The notes beneath the pieces are model-generated. The model was not told the origin of the DNA and made no database searches. It saw nothing but the letters and a program-made list of their open reading frames with translations. 64,000 nucleotides of DNA from Thalassobius sp965218685. Its GTDB lineage: Bacteria > Pseudomonadota > Alphaproteobacteria > Rhodobacterales > Rhodobacteraceae. Of the stretch, positions 45,265 through 54,519 are shown piece after piece. Each line of letters begins with the position of its first letter. Position 1 is the first letter of the stretch. The stretch lies in NCBI RefSeq assembly GCF_965218685.1, contig NZ_OZ244657.1:1984001-2048000 (forward strand), given 5' to 3'. The position numbers and the translations under genes are program-made.

Positions 45265-45626
45265 TCGTGGTCGCCCCCATCGCCTGTCATGCTTTTTTTG
45301 AGAAGGCGCAATTCCAGCGTTTGCTCAGCCACGACCTCCTTCAGGTCACGGGCCTCACGGCGCAGATCTTTGACTTCGTCACTCGTCGCTGCTCGCGCTG
45401 TATCGCCCGCCAGCCGCTTCTTTCCTGCCTCCATGAAGTCCTTAGACCATTTGTAGTAAACCCCTTGGGAAATCCCCTCACGGCGGCACAGCTCTGCAAT
45501 GCTGTCCTCGCCACGCAGACCGTCCAAGACGATCCTGATCTTCTCCTCGGAGGAATACTGTTTACGCGTGGCGCGTTTGATGTCTTTGACGATCTTCTCG
45601 CCCGGGCTCTTGGTTGTCTTTCTCAT
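45261..45626 (-). CDS. IS3-family transposase orfA (HTH and coiled coil)
   Basis: A 121-residue HTH_Tnp_1 protein. KQYSSEEKIRIVLDGLRGED and LCRREGISQGVYYKWSKDF form the DNA-binding part; a leucine-rich coiled coil (LRREARDLKEVVAEQTLELR) follows. I start at the ATG at 45626, preceded by GAGGAG. Confidence 0.9.
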   Translation of the reverse strand: MRKTTKSPGEKIVKDIKRATRKQYSSEEKIRIVLDGLRGEDSIAELCRREGISQGVYYKWSKDFMEAGKKRLAGDTARAATSDEVKDLRREARDLKEVVAEQTLELRLLKKSMTGDGGDHE

Positions 45627-45703
45627 CTTCAACTCCTCAGTGGTGACGATGAGCCAGAAACACTCTCTTATCAAATTGCCCTATTTGGCCCCATAAGCGC
45701 TGA

Positions 45704-46153
45704 CGTCAGACACTCGCCTATGTTTCAGACGCATGCATACCTGAAACACATTCTTTCATCCTTCTGGCTGAAGAAGTCTTCAAAGTGGCTGTCGCTCGGC
45801 ACCATCCGCTAGCGGCATCCGAGGAGGTCAGGATCGAAGACCTGCGCACACAACCGCTCATCCACCGCTCATATTGCCCAAATGCAGATCGGATGGAGCT
45901 TGTGCCATCTATGGTCGCCTCGGTTGCACATGCAACAAATGACCAGCAATTGCTCGATTTGATAGCGGCAGGCCTGGGCGTCGCGTTGGTGCCCGTATCA
46001 CATGGCGAGACGCGAGATGATATCGTGGTGCTGTCTCTGATCGGGGCAGATGCAGGGGCGCGCAGAACCGGACTATCGCATCGCAAAACGGCCCGCGCGA
46101 CAGAACTCGCGAAGCTCCTGACCAAGCAGAAGCGCTATGCGCATGAGCTGTGA
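45704..46153 (+). pseudogene. Truncated LysR-family regulator, C-terminal half
   Basis: The frame from just after the IS3 end reads as the substrate-binding domain of a LysR regulator: LLAEEVFKVAVARHHPLAAS, then LIAAGLGVALVPVSHG. The N-terminal HTH and first half are missing and are not found on the other side of the IS3 element. It ends normally at TGA 46151-46153. It cannot regulate as a LysR protein. Confidence 0.75.
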
Positions 46154-46591
46154 CAAGGAGCATCAGGCCATGTCCCAGACCATTTCTGAAGTGATTTGGC
46201 ACGGGGGTCCGACGCAAGCAGACATTCGGAGCTTTCGCAGCGTTTGACGCTTTGGTGAAGGTTTTCTGATGCGGGTCGCGGCGTAAGGTTGGCGCCTTGG
46301 CGGGCGGACGACCCGCGTTGGAAAACCTCCCAAGGACGAAGCCGCGAGGGTCTTGGTGAGACTATGGGGAAAGAGCGCCGGCGGTTGATGCGACGGCGAT
46401 TTCAGCGGGCCGTTTCACGTTTTTCACGGCGGTGGACACGCGGGCTTCCCAGTCCAGCCGCCAAGCGCTAACCGTCGGACTGTGTGCATGTGCGGTCTGG
46501 AACCGCGCTGGTACCTGATCGGCGCAGGTGGCTTGGGCCGGGCCTGCATGGAGCTGCCAGCATGGGTTTATGATCTTTGCGAGGCGTTCGG

Positions 46592-47803
46592 TCATGCGGC
46601 CTGCTCCCTTGGTGGCGCGCGCGACATCGGTTTTTGCCCACGACGGAAGATCTCGATGATACGCATGGGTCCGCCGCAGCATGGGCAGGGTTCACGCAGC
46701 GTAAGAGGGGCAACCTCTGGCTCAAGATCGTGGTTATCCGCCTGTTCCACTGGCTGGACGCAGAGCAGCGCGCGGATTTTGGTGAGGTTCGCTTTGCGGA
46801 CACCGCTGGCCAGCAGGCCGTAATGGCGGATGCGATGGAACCCATCGGGCAGGACATGGATCAGGAAGCGGCGGATGAACTCGGGTGTGGCAAGGCGCAT
46901 GATCTTCTGGCGATCGCCATTTTTGATGCGATAATCCTTCCAACGGAAAGCTACAGTGTGGGCATCCGCGCTGACCAAGCGATGGTTCGAGATCGCTACC
47001 CTGTGGGTATAGCGGCTCAGATAGGCAAGCACGGCCTCTGGGCCGCCAAAGGGCGGTTTGGAATAGACCACCCATTCGGATTTACGGAATGGGGTGAGCC
47101 AGGCGGTAAAGGCATCCGGCCGGACCAACCGCTCCAGGTCGCCATAGAAAGCCAGGTCTCCGGCTTGGTGCAGCGCCATCAGGCCGTCCAGAAAGAGGCG
47201 GCGGAACAGGCGGGACAGCACGCGCACATGCAAGAAGAACCCGGGCTTGCTGGCGACCCACCTGGTGCCGTCCCTCGACAGACCGCCGCCGGGCACGATC
47301 ATATGGATATGCGGATGGTGTGTCATGGCAGAGCCCCAGGTGTGCAAGACGCTGGTCAGCCCCACCTTCGCACCCATGCGTTTGGGGTCGGCGGCAGTGG
47401 TCATGACCGTTTCCGCCGACGCTTTGAACAGCAGCGCGTAGACCGCCCTCTTGTTCCAATAGGCGATTTGCGCGATCTCGGCGGGCAGCGTGAACACGAC
47501 GTGGAAATATTCCACGGGAAGCAGGTCCTCGGCGCGGGCCTCAATCCAGTCTCGCGCCGTCGGCCCCTGACACTTCGGGCAATGGCGGTTCTTGCAACTG
47601 TTGTAGGCGATGTGATGGTGGCCGCACTTGGTGCAACCGGCCACATGCCCGCCGAGCGCGTCGGTCCGGCAGGCTTCTATCGCTGACATCACCTTGAGTT
47701 GCGAGAGGCTGACATGCCCGGCATTGGCCTGCCGCCACGCAGGACCATGGGCACGGAAGATGTCAGCGATCTCTAGCTTTGGCCGGGGCACCCCGACAGC
47801 CAA
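46592..47803 (-). CDS. IS91-family HUH transposase, copy 1
   Basis: A 403-residue rolling-circle transposase. It has an N-terminal zinc finger (CTKCGHHH, then CKNRHCPKC, 57-78), the HUH motif HPHIH (163-167), the catalytic tyrosine region YLSRYTHR (261-268) and a C-terminal CPCCGG zinc knuckle. The frame opens at a TTG directly after the recombinase stop; a GTG four codons later is an alternative start. Confidence 0.93.
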   Translation of the reverse strand: MAVGVPRPKLEIADIFRAHGPAWRQANAGHVSLSQLKVMSAIEACRTDALGGHVAGCTKCGHHHIAYNSCKNRHCPKCQGPTARDWIEARAEDLLPVEYFHVVFTLPAEIAQIAYWNKRAVYALLFKASAETVMTTAADPKRMGAKVGLTSVLHTWGSAMTHHPHIHMIVPGGGLSRDGTRWVASKPGFFLHVRVLSRLFRRLFLDGLMALHQAGDLAFYGDLERLVRPDAFTAWLTPFRKSEWVVYSKPPFGGPEAVLAYLSRYTHRVAISNHRLVSADAHTVAFRWKDYRIKNGDRQKIMRLATPEFIRRFLIHVLPDGFHRIRHYGLLASGVRKANLTKIRALLCVQPVEQADNHDLEPEVAPLTLREPCPCCGGPMRIIEIFRRGQKPMSRAPPREQAA

Positions 47804-48691
47804 TCACTCCAGACTTCGCTTCACAGTCTGGTCCTGCAGCTTGGCCAGCATCTCGTAGGGGCTGACCGTGTCGCGGATCGTTTTGGTGGCGACGTGGGTA
47901 TATTGCGCCGTCGTGGTGAGCTTGGCGTGACCGAGCAGCACCTGGATCACCCGCACATCCGTGTTGGCCTCCAACAGATGTGTCGCGAAACTGTGCCTCA
48001 GCGTGTGCAGTGTTGCCGGTTTGCTGATGCCAGCCATGTGCTTGGCTGAGGTGAAAGCACGGTTCAACTGCCTCGGCGAAATCGGGTTGATCTTTGGCTT
48101 GCCCGGGAACAGCCAGCCTTCCGGGCGGGCCTCGCGCCACCAATCACGCAACAGATTCAGCAAGCCCGGGGACAGCATGACCTTGCGATCCTTACGCCCC
48201 TTGCCCTGCTCGACATGGATCAGCATCCGGTCGCTGTCGATATCACCGATCTTGAGATTACAGACTTCCGCTGCCCTGAGGCCGGCACCGTAAGAAATGC
48301 TGAGCGCCGCCCGATACTTCAGCCCTGGCCCGGGTGCCGCCATCAGGATGTCGGACACCTCCTCGACGCTGAGAACGATCGGCAACTTCCGCGGTTCGGT
48401 GCGGAATTGCATATAGCGCTTCATCTCCTCCCGCCCGCAGGTCATGCCGAAGAAGAACCTGAGCGCCACGATCCGCGCATTGAAAGTTGACGGCGTGACC
48501 CCTGCGTTGGTCATATGAAGCTGATAGGCGCGCAGTTCCTCCGGCGTTGCGGTATCAGGCGAATGGCCAAGGAATGCGGTGAAGTCTTTGATCGCTCGGA
48601 TGTGGGCTTTCTGAGCTTTGTCGCCCATGCCACGGATACGCATGTCTTCGACCATCCGCTGACGCAGCGGGCTTACTCTCTCCTCTGTCAT
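47804..48691 (-). CDS. Tyrosine recombinase of the IS91-like element, copy 1
   Basis: A 295-residue XerD-type recombinase. It has an N-terminal SAM-like core-binding domain and catalytic residues Arg in GAGLRAAEVCNL, His-x-x-Arg in HTLRHSFATHLLE, His in LLGHAKLTTTAQ and the nucleophile in QYTHV. I start at ATG 48691, preceded by AGGAGG. Its stop abuts the transposase start. Such a pairing is known in a subgroup of IS91 elements; the recombinase's role there is unclear. Confidence 0.92.
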   Translation of the reverse strand: MTEERVSPLRQRMVEDMRIRGMGDKAQKAHIRAIKDFTAFLGHSPDTATPEELRAYQLHMTNAGVTPSTFNARIVALRFFFGMTCGREEMKRYMQFRTEPRKLPIVLSVEEVSDILMAAPGPGLKYRAALSISYGAGLRAAEVCNLKIGDIDSDRMLIHVEQGKGRKDRKVMLSPGLLNLLRDWWREARPEGWLFPGKPKINPISPRQLNRAFTSAKHMAGISKPATLHTLRHSFATHLLEANTDVRVIQVLLGHAKLTTTAQYTHVATKTIRDTVSPYEMLAKLQDQTVKRSLE

Positions 48692-48979
48692 GGAAACCTC
48701 CTGTCTAATGATTGAGAAGGCCCCAATCGTCCGGCAGGTCATCAAAATCGCAAAATGCGCACTGATTTGGTCAGGTCACCACACCAACCAAAGGCGCCAA
48801 TGCCGCGGAGCGGCTTAGTCCTTGGGCCGTCCACTTCGGCGCTCCAGATCTCCCACAAATCACATGCTGCGTTAGCTCCGATGACCGCGAAGAGCCCACT
48901 TTACCTGATGCTGCGCAAGGTTCGAACGGCAGGTTCCGGTCCGCAGGGATCGACAAGATTGATCTGAATTCACCCGACT

Positions 48980-50380
48980 TTAGAGGTGGGATGACGATAT
49001 CTTATTGTTCCGATAGCGCGCCAGAGGTTTTACATGGTGTTCAAGATGCTCTATGATTACCGCTGCCAAGTCTTTACCCGTTGCTCGTTCGATACCTTCG
49101 AGACCAGGTGAGGAGTTGACCTCAAGCACTTTCGGACCCGACGAAGACTGCAGCATGTCTACACCTGCAACAGCAAGTCCAAGTTCTTTTGCAGCGCGTT
49201 TCGCGGTCTCTCGCTCTTCTTTGGTTATTCGAACGGATTGTGCCGTGCCGCCTTGATGCAGGTTTGAGCGGAAATCGCCATCGGAGCCCGTGCGTTTCAT
49301 GGCGCCGACGACCTTGTTTCCAACAACAAAGCAACGCAGATCTGAGCCAGCGGCTTCTTGGACGAATTGCTGAACCAAAAAGTTAGCATCAAGCCCTCGA
49401 AATGCATCAACAAGACTCTCGGCTGCCTTTGGGGTTTCGGCCAGTACGACCCCTTTTCCCTGAGTCGATGAGAGAAGTTTTACAACGATGGGCGTTTTTC
49501 CAGCGAGCGCGATGAGACTCTTTGTGTCTTTCGGAGAGTTCGCGAATGTGGTCACCGGCATCGGAATATTGGCACGGGCAAGAATTTGATGTGCAAGCAA
49601 TTTATCGCGCGATGCACCGATTGCCGACGCAGTATTCAGACAGTAAGCACCGGTCGCTGCAAACTGCCGAAGAACGGCCATCCCATAGTTGGTTACAGAG
49701 GCACCGATGCGGGGAATAACTGCGTCAAAATGTGGGAGGGCAGCGCCATCAAGATGAACTTCTGGGACAATCCCACCAATCTTCATATAGCATCTCGTTG
49801 TATTGATGACCTCAACGACATGACCTTTGGCATGCGCAGCTTCTATGAGACGCTTGCTAGAGTAATTGTCGGCCTCGCGTGTGAGCAATGCGATGCGCAA
49901 TGGGCGCTTGACAGGGCGCTTGCGCGGAAGCCCCTTATACGAGGCAAATGATAGCTTGGGCTGAGCGAATGAAGAATTGGGGTCAACAATCATATCATCC
50001 TGAATGGCGGAACGTCCCAAAAGCATGCGATATGTCATCGTTTCACGGTTTGTGAGGGTGATCTGGATCGGCCATTCCCTGCCGCCTATTGAGACTGGCG
50101 TTTCAATAACATATCGCAGCTCGACCTCACCATTCGAACTCGTGACCTGCCTGCGGTCGACCACCTTCGCTGAACACGTGATTTCAAGGCTTTCGTCGTC
50201 GGGATCCGGTTGGATCAAGAAGCGTACTTGGGGATTTGACTGTGTGCCAAAAGGTTCAATAGCAGCTGCGTGTAGTGCGGAAGTTCTGGCGCCAGTGTCA
50301 ACTTTCGCACAGACAGCAGGCAAACCAAGTCCTGGCAAGGTTAGCCATTCTTCCCAGCCCAGAGTGAACGCGTTTTCCAA
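48980..50380 (-). CDS. RimB-like protease domain fused to RimK-type ATP-grasp ligase
   Basis: A 466-residue fusion. Residues 1-145 are a RimB/ATP-dependent zinc-protease-like retropepsin domain: KVDTGARTSALHA with the DTG at 28-30 and YRMLLGRSAI. Residues 160-450 are a RimK ATP-grasp ligase (LLTREADNYSSKRLIEAA, then PIVVKLLSSTQGKGVVLAE, LVQQFVQEAAGSDLRCFVVG and VLEVNSSPGLEGIE). RimK adds glutamates to ribosomal protein S6, and RimB is a separate partner in pseudomonads. The gene lies between the two IS91-like copies and is less GC-rich than chromosomal neighbours, suggesting transfer. Confidence 0.88.
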   Translation of the reverse strand: MENAFTLGWEEWLTLPGLGLPAVCAKVDTGARTSALHAAAIEPFGTQSNPQVRFLIQPDPDDESLEITCSAKVVDRRQVTSSNGEVELRYVIETPVSIGGREWPIQITLTNRETMTYRMLLGRSAIQDDMIVDPNSSFAQPKLSFASYKGLPRKRPVKRPLRIALLTREADNYSSKRLIEAAHAKGHVVEVINTTRCYMKIGGIVPEVHLDGAALPHFDAVIPRIGASVTNYGMAVLRQFAATGAYCLNTASAIGASRDKLLAHQILARANIPMPVTTFANSPKDTKSLIALAGKTPIVVKLLSSTQGKGVVLAETPKAAESLVDAFRGLDANFLVQQFVQEAAGSDLRCFVVGNKVVGAMKRTGSDGDFRSNLHQGGTAQSVRITKEERETAKRAAKELGLAVAGVDMLQSSSGPKVLEVNSSPGLEGIERATGKDLAAVIIEHLEHHVKPLARYRNNKISSSHL

Positions 50381-50697
50381 GTCGATACCTCACGAGAATC
50401 AGAGATTGCTAGTTCGAATCGGCAATCCAATACGGATCACTCGATAGTGTGGATCAGTGAAACTGCAAACGGGTTTCTGTGGTAGCAAAAGGTAACTCGG
50501 GTTGAAGCCTTTAGACCGCACTATGCACAGGCGCTTCAACTTGGTCGATTGAAAAGCAGACATTGCAATCTCAATAACGAACGACCGCAAAGCCCGCATT
50601 GTATTAGTTCACCGCCACACGGATTTTGCATCTGCGGCGAATGTCGCTTCTTACGGGCCGCACTGCGGCAACGGCTTGACCGGTTCAATGTCCGGAA
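50381..50697. other. Intergenic DNA upstream of the rimB-rimK fusion
   Basis: About 317 bp with no convincing gene. It should hold the promoter of the fusion gene. I see no clear repeat or hairpin. Confidence 0.5.
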
Positions 50698-51036
50698 TGG
50701 TGAAGGTTTTCTGATGCGGGTCGCGGCGTAAGGTTGGCGCCTTGGCGGGCGGACGACCCGCGTTGGAAAACCTCCCAAGGACGAAGCCGCGAGGGTCTTG
50801 GTGAGACTATGGGGAAAGAGCGCCGGCGGTTGATGCGACGGCGATTTCAGCGGGCCGTTTCACGTTTTTCACGGCGGTGGACACGCGGGCTTCCCAGTCC
50901 AGCCGCCAAGCGCTAACCGTCGGACTGTGTGCATGTGCGGTCTGGAACCGCGCTGGTACCTGATCGGCGCAGGTGGCTTGGGCCGGGCCTGCATGGAGCT
51001 GCCAGCATGGGTTTATGATCTTTGCGAGGCGTTCGG

Positions 51037-52248
51037 TCATGCGGCCTGCTCCCTTGGTGGCGCGCGCGACATCGGTTTTTGCCCACGACGGAAGATCTCG
51101 ATGATACGCATGGGTCCGCCGCAGCATGGGCAGGGTTCACGCAGCGTAAGAGGGGCAACCTCTGGCTCAAGATCGTGGTTATCCGCCTGTTCCACTGGCT
51201 GGACGCAGAGCAGCGCGCGGATTTTGGTGAGGTTCGCTTTGCGGACACCGCTGGCCAGCAGGCCGTAATGGCGGATGCGATGGAACCCATCGGGCAGGAC
51301 ATGGATCAGGAAGCGGCGGATGAACTCGGGTGTGGCAAGGCGCATGATCTTCTGGCGATCGCCATTTTTGATGCGATAATCCTTCCAACGGAAAGCTACA
51401 GTGTGGGCATCCGCGCTGACCAAGCGATGGTTCGAGATCGCTACCCTGTGGGTATAGCGGCTCAGATAGGCAAGCACGGCCTCTGGGCCGCCAAAGGGCG
51501 GTTTGGAATAGACCACCCATTCGGATTTACGGAATGGGGTGAGCCAGGCGGTAAAGGCATCCGGCCGGACCAACCGCTCCAGGTCGCCATAGAAAGCCAG
51601 GTCTCCGGCTTGGTGCAGCGCCATCAGGCCGTCCAGAAAGAGGCGGCGGAACAGGCGGGACAGCACGCGCACATGCAAGAAGAACCCGGGCTTGCTGGCG
51701 ACCCACCTGGTGCCGTCCCTCGACAGACCGCCGCCGGGCACGATCATATGGATATGCGGATGGTGTGTCATGGCAGAGCCCCAGGTGTGCAAGACGCTGG
51801 TCAGCCCCACCTTCGCACCCATGCGTTTGGGGTCGGCGGCAGTGGTCATGACCGTTTCCGCCGACGCTTTGAACAGCAGCGCGTAGACCGCCCTCTTGTT
51901 CCAATAGGCGATTTGCGCGATCTCGGCGGGCAGCGTGAACACGACGTGGAAATATTCCACGGGAAGCAGGTCCTCGGCGCGGGCCTCAATCCAGTCTCGC
52001 GCCGTCGGCCCCTGACACTTCGGGCAATGGCGGTTCTTGCAACTGTTGTAGGCGATGTGATGGTGGCCGCACTTGGTGCAACCGGCCACATGCCCGCCGA
52101 GCGCGTCGGTCCGGCAGGCTTCTATCGCTGACATCACCTTGAGTTGCGAGAGGCTGACATGCCCGGCATTGGCCTGCCGCCACGCAGGACCATGGGCACG
52201 GAAGATGTCAGCGATCTCTAGCTTTGGCCGGGGCACCCCGACAGCCAA
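51037..52248 (-). CDS. IS91-family HUH transposase, copy 2
   Basis: The 403-residue protein is identical to that of copy 1, with the same zinc finger, HPHIH motif and catalytic tyrosine region. Both copies look intact, so either could act on both elements. Confidence 0.93.
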   Translation of the reverse strand: MAVGVPRPKLEIADIFRAHGPAWRQANAGHVSLSQLKVMSAIEACRTDALGGHVAGCTKCGHHHIAYNSCKNRHCPKCQGPTARDWIEARAEDLLPVEYFHVVFTLPAEIAQIAYWNKRAVYALLFKASAETVMTTAADPKRMGAKVGLTSVLHTWGSAMTHHPHIHMIVPGGGLSRDGTRWVASKPGFFLHVRVLSRLFRRLFLDGLMALHQAGDLAFYGDLERLVRPDAFTAWLTPFRKSEWVVYSKPPFGGPEAVLAYLSRYTHRVAISNHRLVSADAHTVAFRWKDYRIKNGDRQKIMRLATPEFIRRFLIHVLPDGFHRIRHYGLLASGVRKANLTKIRALLCVQPVEQADNHDLEPEVAPLTLREPCPCCGGPMRIIEIFRRGQKPMSRAPPREQAA

Positions 52249-53136
52249 TCACTCCAGACTTCGCTTCACAGTCTGGTCCTGCAGCTTGGCCAGCATCTCG
52301 TAGGGGCTGACCGTGTCGCGGATCGTTTTGGTGGCGACGTGGGTATATTGCGCCGTCGTGGTGAGCTTGGCGTGACCGAGCAGCACCTGGATCACCCGCA
52401 CATCCGTGTTGGCCTCCAACAGATGTGTCGCGAAACTGTGCCTCAGCGTGTGCAGTGTTGCCGGTTTGCTGATGCCAGCCATGTGCTTGGCTGAGGTGAA
52501 AGCACGGTTCAACTGCCTCGGCGAAATCGGGTTGATCTTTGGCTTGCCCGGGAACAGCCAGCCTTCCGGGCGGGCCTCGCGCCACCAATCACGCAACAGA
52601 TTCAGCAAGCCCGGGGACAGCATGACCTTGCGATCCTTACGCCCCTTGCCCTGCTCGACATGGATCAGCATCCGGTCGCTGTCGATATCACCGATCTTGA
52701 GATTACAGACTTCCGCTGCCCTGAGGCCGGCACCGTAAGAAATGCTGAGCGCCGCCCGATACTTCAGCCCTGGCCCGGGTGCCGCCATCAGGATGTCGGA
52801 CACCTCCTCGACGCTGAGAACGATCGGCAACTTCCGCGGTTCGGTGCGGAATTGCATATAGCGCTTCATCTCCTCCCGCCCGCAGGTCATGCCGAAGAAG
52901 AACCTGAGCGCCACGATCCGCGCATTGAAAGTTGACGGCGTGACCCCTGCGTTGGTCATATGAAGCTGATAGGCGCGCAGTTCCTCCGGCGTTGCGGTAT
53001 CAGGCGAATGGCCAAGGAATGCGGTGAAGTCTTTGATCGCTCGGATGTGGGCTTTCTGAGCTTTGTCGCCCATGCCACGGATACGCATGTCTTCGACCAT
53101 CCGCTGACGCAGCGGGCTTACTCTCTCCTCTGTCAT
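52249..53136 (-). CDS. Tyrosine recombinase of the IS91-like element, copy 2
   Basis: The 295-residue protein is identical to the recombinase of copy 1, with the same start context (AGGAGG) and catalytic residues. Confidence 0.92.
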   Translation of the reverse strand: MTEERVSPLRQRMVEDMRIRGMGDKAQKAHIRAIKDFTAFLGHSPDTATPEELRAYQLHMTNAGVTPSTFNARIVALRFFFGMTCGREEMKRYMQFRTEPRKLPIVLSVEEVSDILMAAPGPGLKYRAALSISYGAGLRAAEVCNLKIGDIDSDRMLIHVEQGKGRKDRKVMLSPGLLNLLRDWWREARPEGWLFPGKPKINPISPRQLNRAFTSAKHMAGISKPATLHTLRHSFATHLLEANTDVRVIQVLLGHAKLTTTAQYTHVATKTIRDTVSPYEMLAKLQDQTVKRSLE

Positions 53137-53347
53137 GGAAACCTCCTGTCTAATGATTGAGAAGGCCCCAATCGTCCGGCAGGTCATCAAAATCGCAAAA
53201 TGCGCACTGATTTGGTCAGGTCACCACACCAACCAAAGGCGCCAATGCCGCGGAGCGGCTTAGTCCAAGGGCCGCAAGCCGCCGCGCTATAATTTGTTGG
53301 GTCCTCCCAAAAGGCGATTACTTGCGGGTAACGCGCGACTTCAATAG

Positions 53348-53510
53348 CTATCCAGCGTCAGCTTTTTTCCAGTAAATTGGGGGCTCAACCTGCTGTTGGC
53401 CCCATCGATCGGAGCTTGGCTCTATGTCGTGCTTTCAGCGTTCAAACACAGGTTTTCTTATGGGATCTTGGCTCTGTTGTGCGCAGCCTCTTTCTATTGG
53501 TGGAGATTTG
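53348..53510 (+). pseudogene. Membrane-protein gene fragment
   Basis: A frame after a TAG reads as hydrophobic protein (LNLLLAPSIGAWLYVVLSAF, then YGILALLCAASFYWWRFAA) and is cut exactly where IS5 transposase sequence begins. It has no start codon with a Shine-Dalgarno. It looks like an internal piece of a membrane protein. Confidence 0.35.
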
Positions 53511-53876
53511 CCGCCCTTGGTCCGACCGATCAGACGTCCACGGCCCCTTTTTTCGCGGCCATACTGGTCGCGGTGCGGTGTGCCTTTAGATATGTGGCGT
53601 CGATCATGACCGTTTTCCTTTCACCGTGCTCGGCGGCCAGACCAGCCATCATCCGCGCGAAGATGCCTTTCTCGCTCCAACGCTTCCTCCGGCTGTAAAG
53701 CGTTTTGTGAGGTTCGTATTCCTTGAGCGCATCTCGCCAACGCAACCCATTGCGATTGATGAAGATAATCCCGCTCAGCACCCCTCTGTCATCGACCCGT
53801 GGTCTGCCGTACGACTTCGGGAAAAAGGGGAGAGCTTGGCCATCTGCTCGTCTGTCAGCCAATAAAGATCGTTCAT
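53509..53876 (-). pseudogene. Truncated, frameshifted IS5-family (IS427-type) transposase
   Basis: The minus strand encodes MNDLYWLTDEQMA, then, after a 1-base deletion near the CCCCTTTTT run, PFFPKSYGRPRVDDRGVLSG and MIDATYLKAHRTATS. At the end of this frame A-AAA-AAG, a slippery heptamer, precedes the -1 frame RLIGRTKGG, so the normal element used a programmed -1 frameshift. The homology stops just after GRTKGG, where a membrane-protein fragment begins. It is dead. Confidence 0.8.
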
Positions 53877-53944
53877 TTCATCGTTCCGTTTTTGGCGCCG
53901 TGAAACACGCAGTGCTGCGAAAATCAATGCCCCCTGACCCTAAG

Positions 53945-54385
53945 GAACGTTTCGACGGCGGCGTTGTCATAGCAGTTGCCCTTGCCGCTCATGGACGCCT
54001 GGAAGCCACGCTGACACAGGAGCTTCTGATAATTGTGAGAGCAAAATTGGCTGCCGCGAACTGTATGATGGATGCAGCCGTTGGGTGGTTATCGTAGCGC
54101 AACAGCCATCTTCAATGCCCGGATCGCAAGGTTACGTTTCGTCCGGCTGCTCACGGCCCAACCGATCACCCGCCCCTTTCCGGTTGGGCTCGTTCGCCGC
54201 TCGTTTTCTCGGGCAAGGTCCAACTTCTTGTCCGACACCACATCAGTGTCACGGTGCGCCGTCCCCCATTTGTTCAGCGTCGTTAGGCCAATACCAAAAT
54301 CTGACGCAACCTGCCTGCTTAGCCTACTTGTCAGCGCGATCCGCATCGTATCAACACGGAATTTGTCCGTTCGTTTCGTTCTCAT
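53945..54385 (-). pseudogene. IS3-family remnant with an internal deletion
   Basis: The minus strand begins MRTKRTDKFRVDTMRIALTS (an orfA), but ARENER is joined directly to RVIGWAVSSRTKRNLAIRAL from the middle of orfB, so several hundred bases are missing. The frame then meets a stop in place of Gln before PPNGCIHHTVRGSQFCSHNY and MSGKGNCYDNAAVETF, and breaks off. It differs from the complete IS3 element in this island. Confidence 0.75.
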
Positions 54386-54519
54386 TGCTCGCCTCCTTTG
54401 CTGCAATAAATGCTATCAAAGGAGCAGCATCAAACCGCGACAGCTCCAAGCGGTCTGGACCGCGTTTCAATGGTTTGCGGGGTGCTGGGTTGCGCACCCC
54501 GCGCAGGAAAGTCCTGACG

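Larger units (their letters stand above)
44229..45693 (-). mobile_element. IS3-family insertion sequence, complete
   Basis: A 1,465-bp element with imperfect inverted ends of about 43 bp: the left end TGGAGCCAAAGCGGGCC and the inverted right end TGGGGCCAAATAGGGC both run on to GGCTCAT. It encodes orfA and orfB on the minus strand. The flanking bases (TTTT left, TAAG right) show no target duplication, and a LysR gene is cut at its right side, so a deletion or recombination followed insertion. Confidence 0.85.
46253..48821 (-). mobile_element. IS91-like element, copy 1
   Basis: A 2,569-bp unit present again, apparently base for base, at 50698-53266 (offset 4,445). I placed the ends where the two copies stop matching. 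It carries a tyrosine recombinase and an HUH transposase on the minus strand. There are no terminal inverted repeats and no target duplications, as expected for rolling-circle IS91 elements. The transposase-proximal end would be the origin end (left). Confidence 0.88.
50698..53266 (-). mobile_element. IS91-like element, copy 2
   Basis: The second 2,569-bp copy, same orientation as the first. The bases outside differ (left: CCGGAA before copy 2, GACGCT before copy 1; right: AAGGGCCG after copy 2, TTGGGCCG after copy 1). Reading out from the transposase end, the flanks contain ATTC here and AAAG at copy 1. Near identity implies a recent duplication. Confidence 0.88.

Noticed and set aside
46577..47686. 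A 369-codon plus-strand frame in the IS91-like element (repeated at 51022-52131)
   Set aside because: It is antisense to the HUH transposase and its duplication simply follows the duplication of the element.
47804..48691. The IS91-borne tyrosine recombinase as the integrase of the tRNA-Leu island
   Set aside because: It is part of both copies of the 2.6 kb element, not next to the tRNA, and identical in each, so it belongs to the element and not to the island.
46253..53266. The long repeat as a CRISPR array or phage genome
   Set aside because: There are just two long copies with transposase genes, no short regular repeats with spacers and no phage structural genes. No CRISPR array was seen anywhere in the window.
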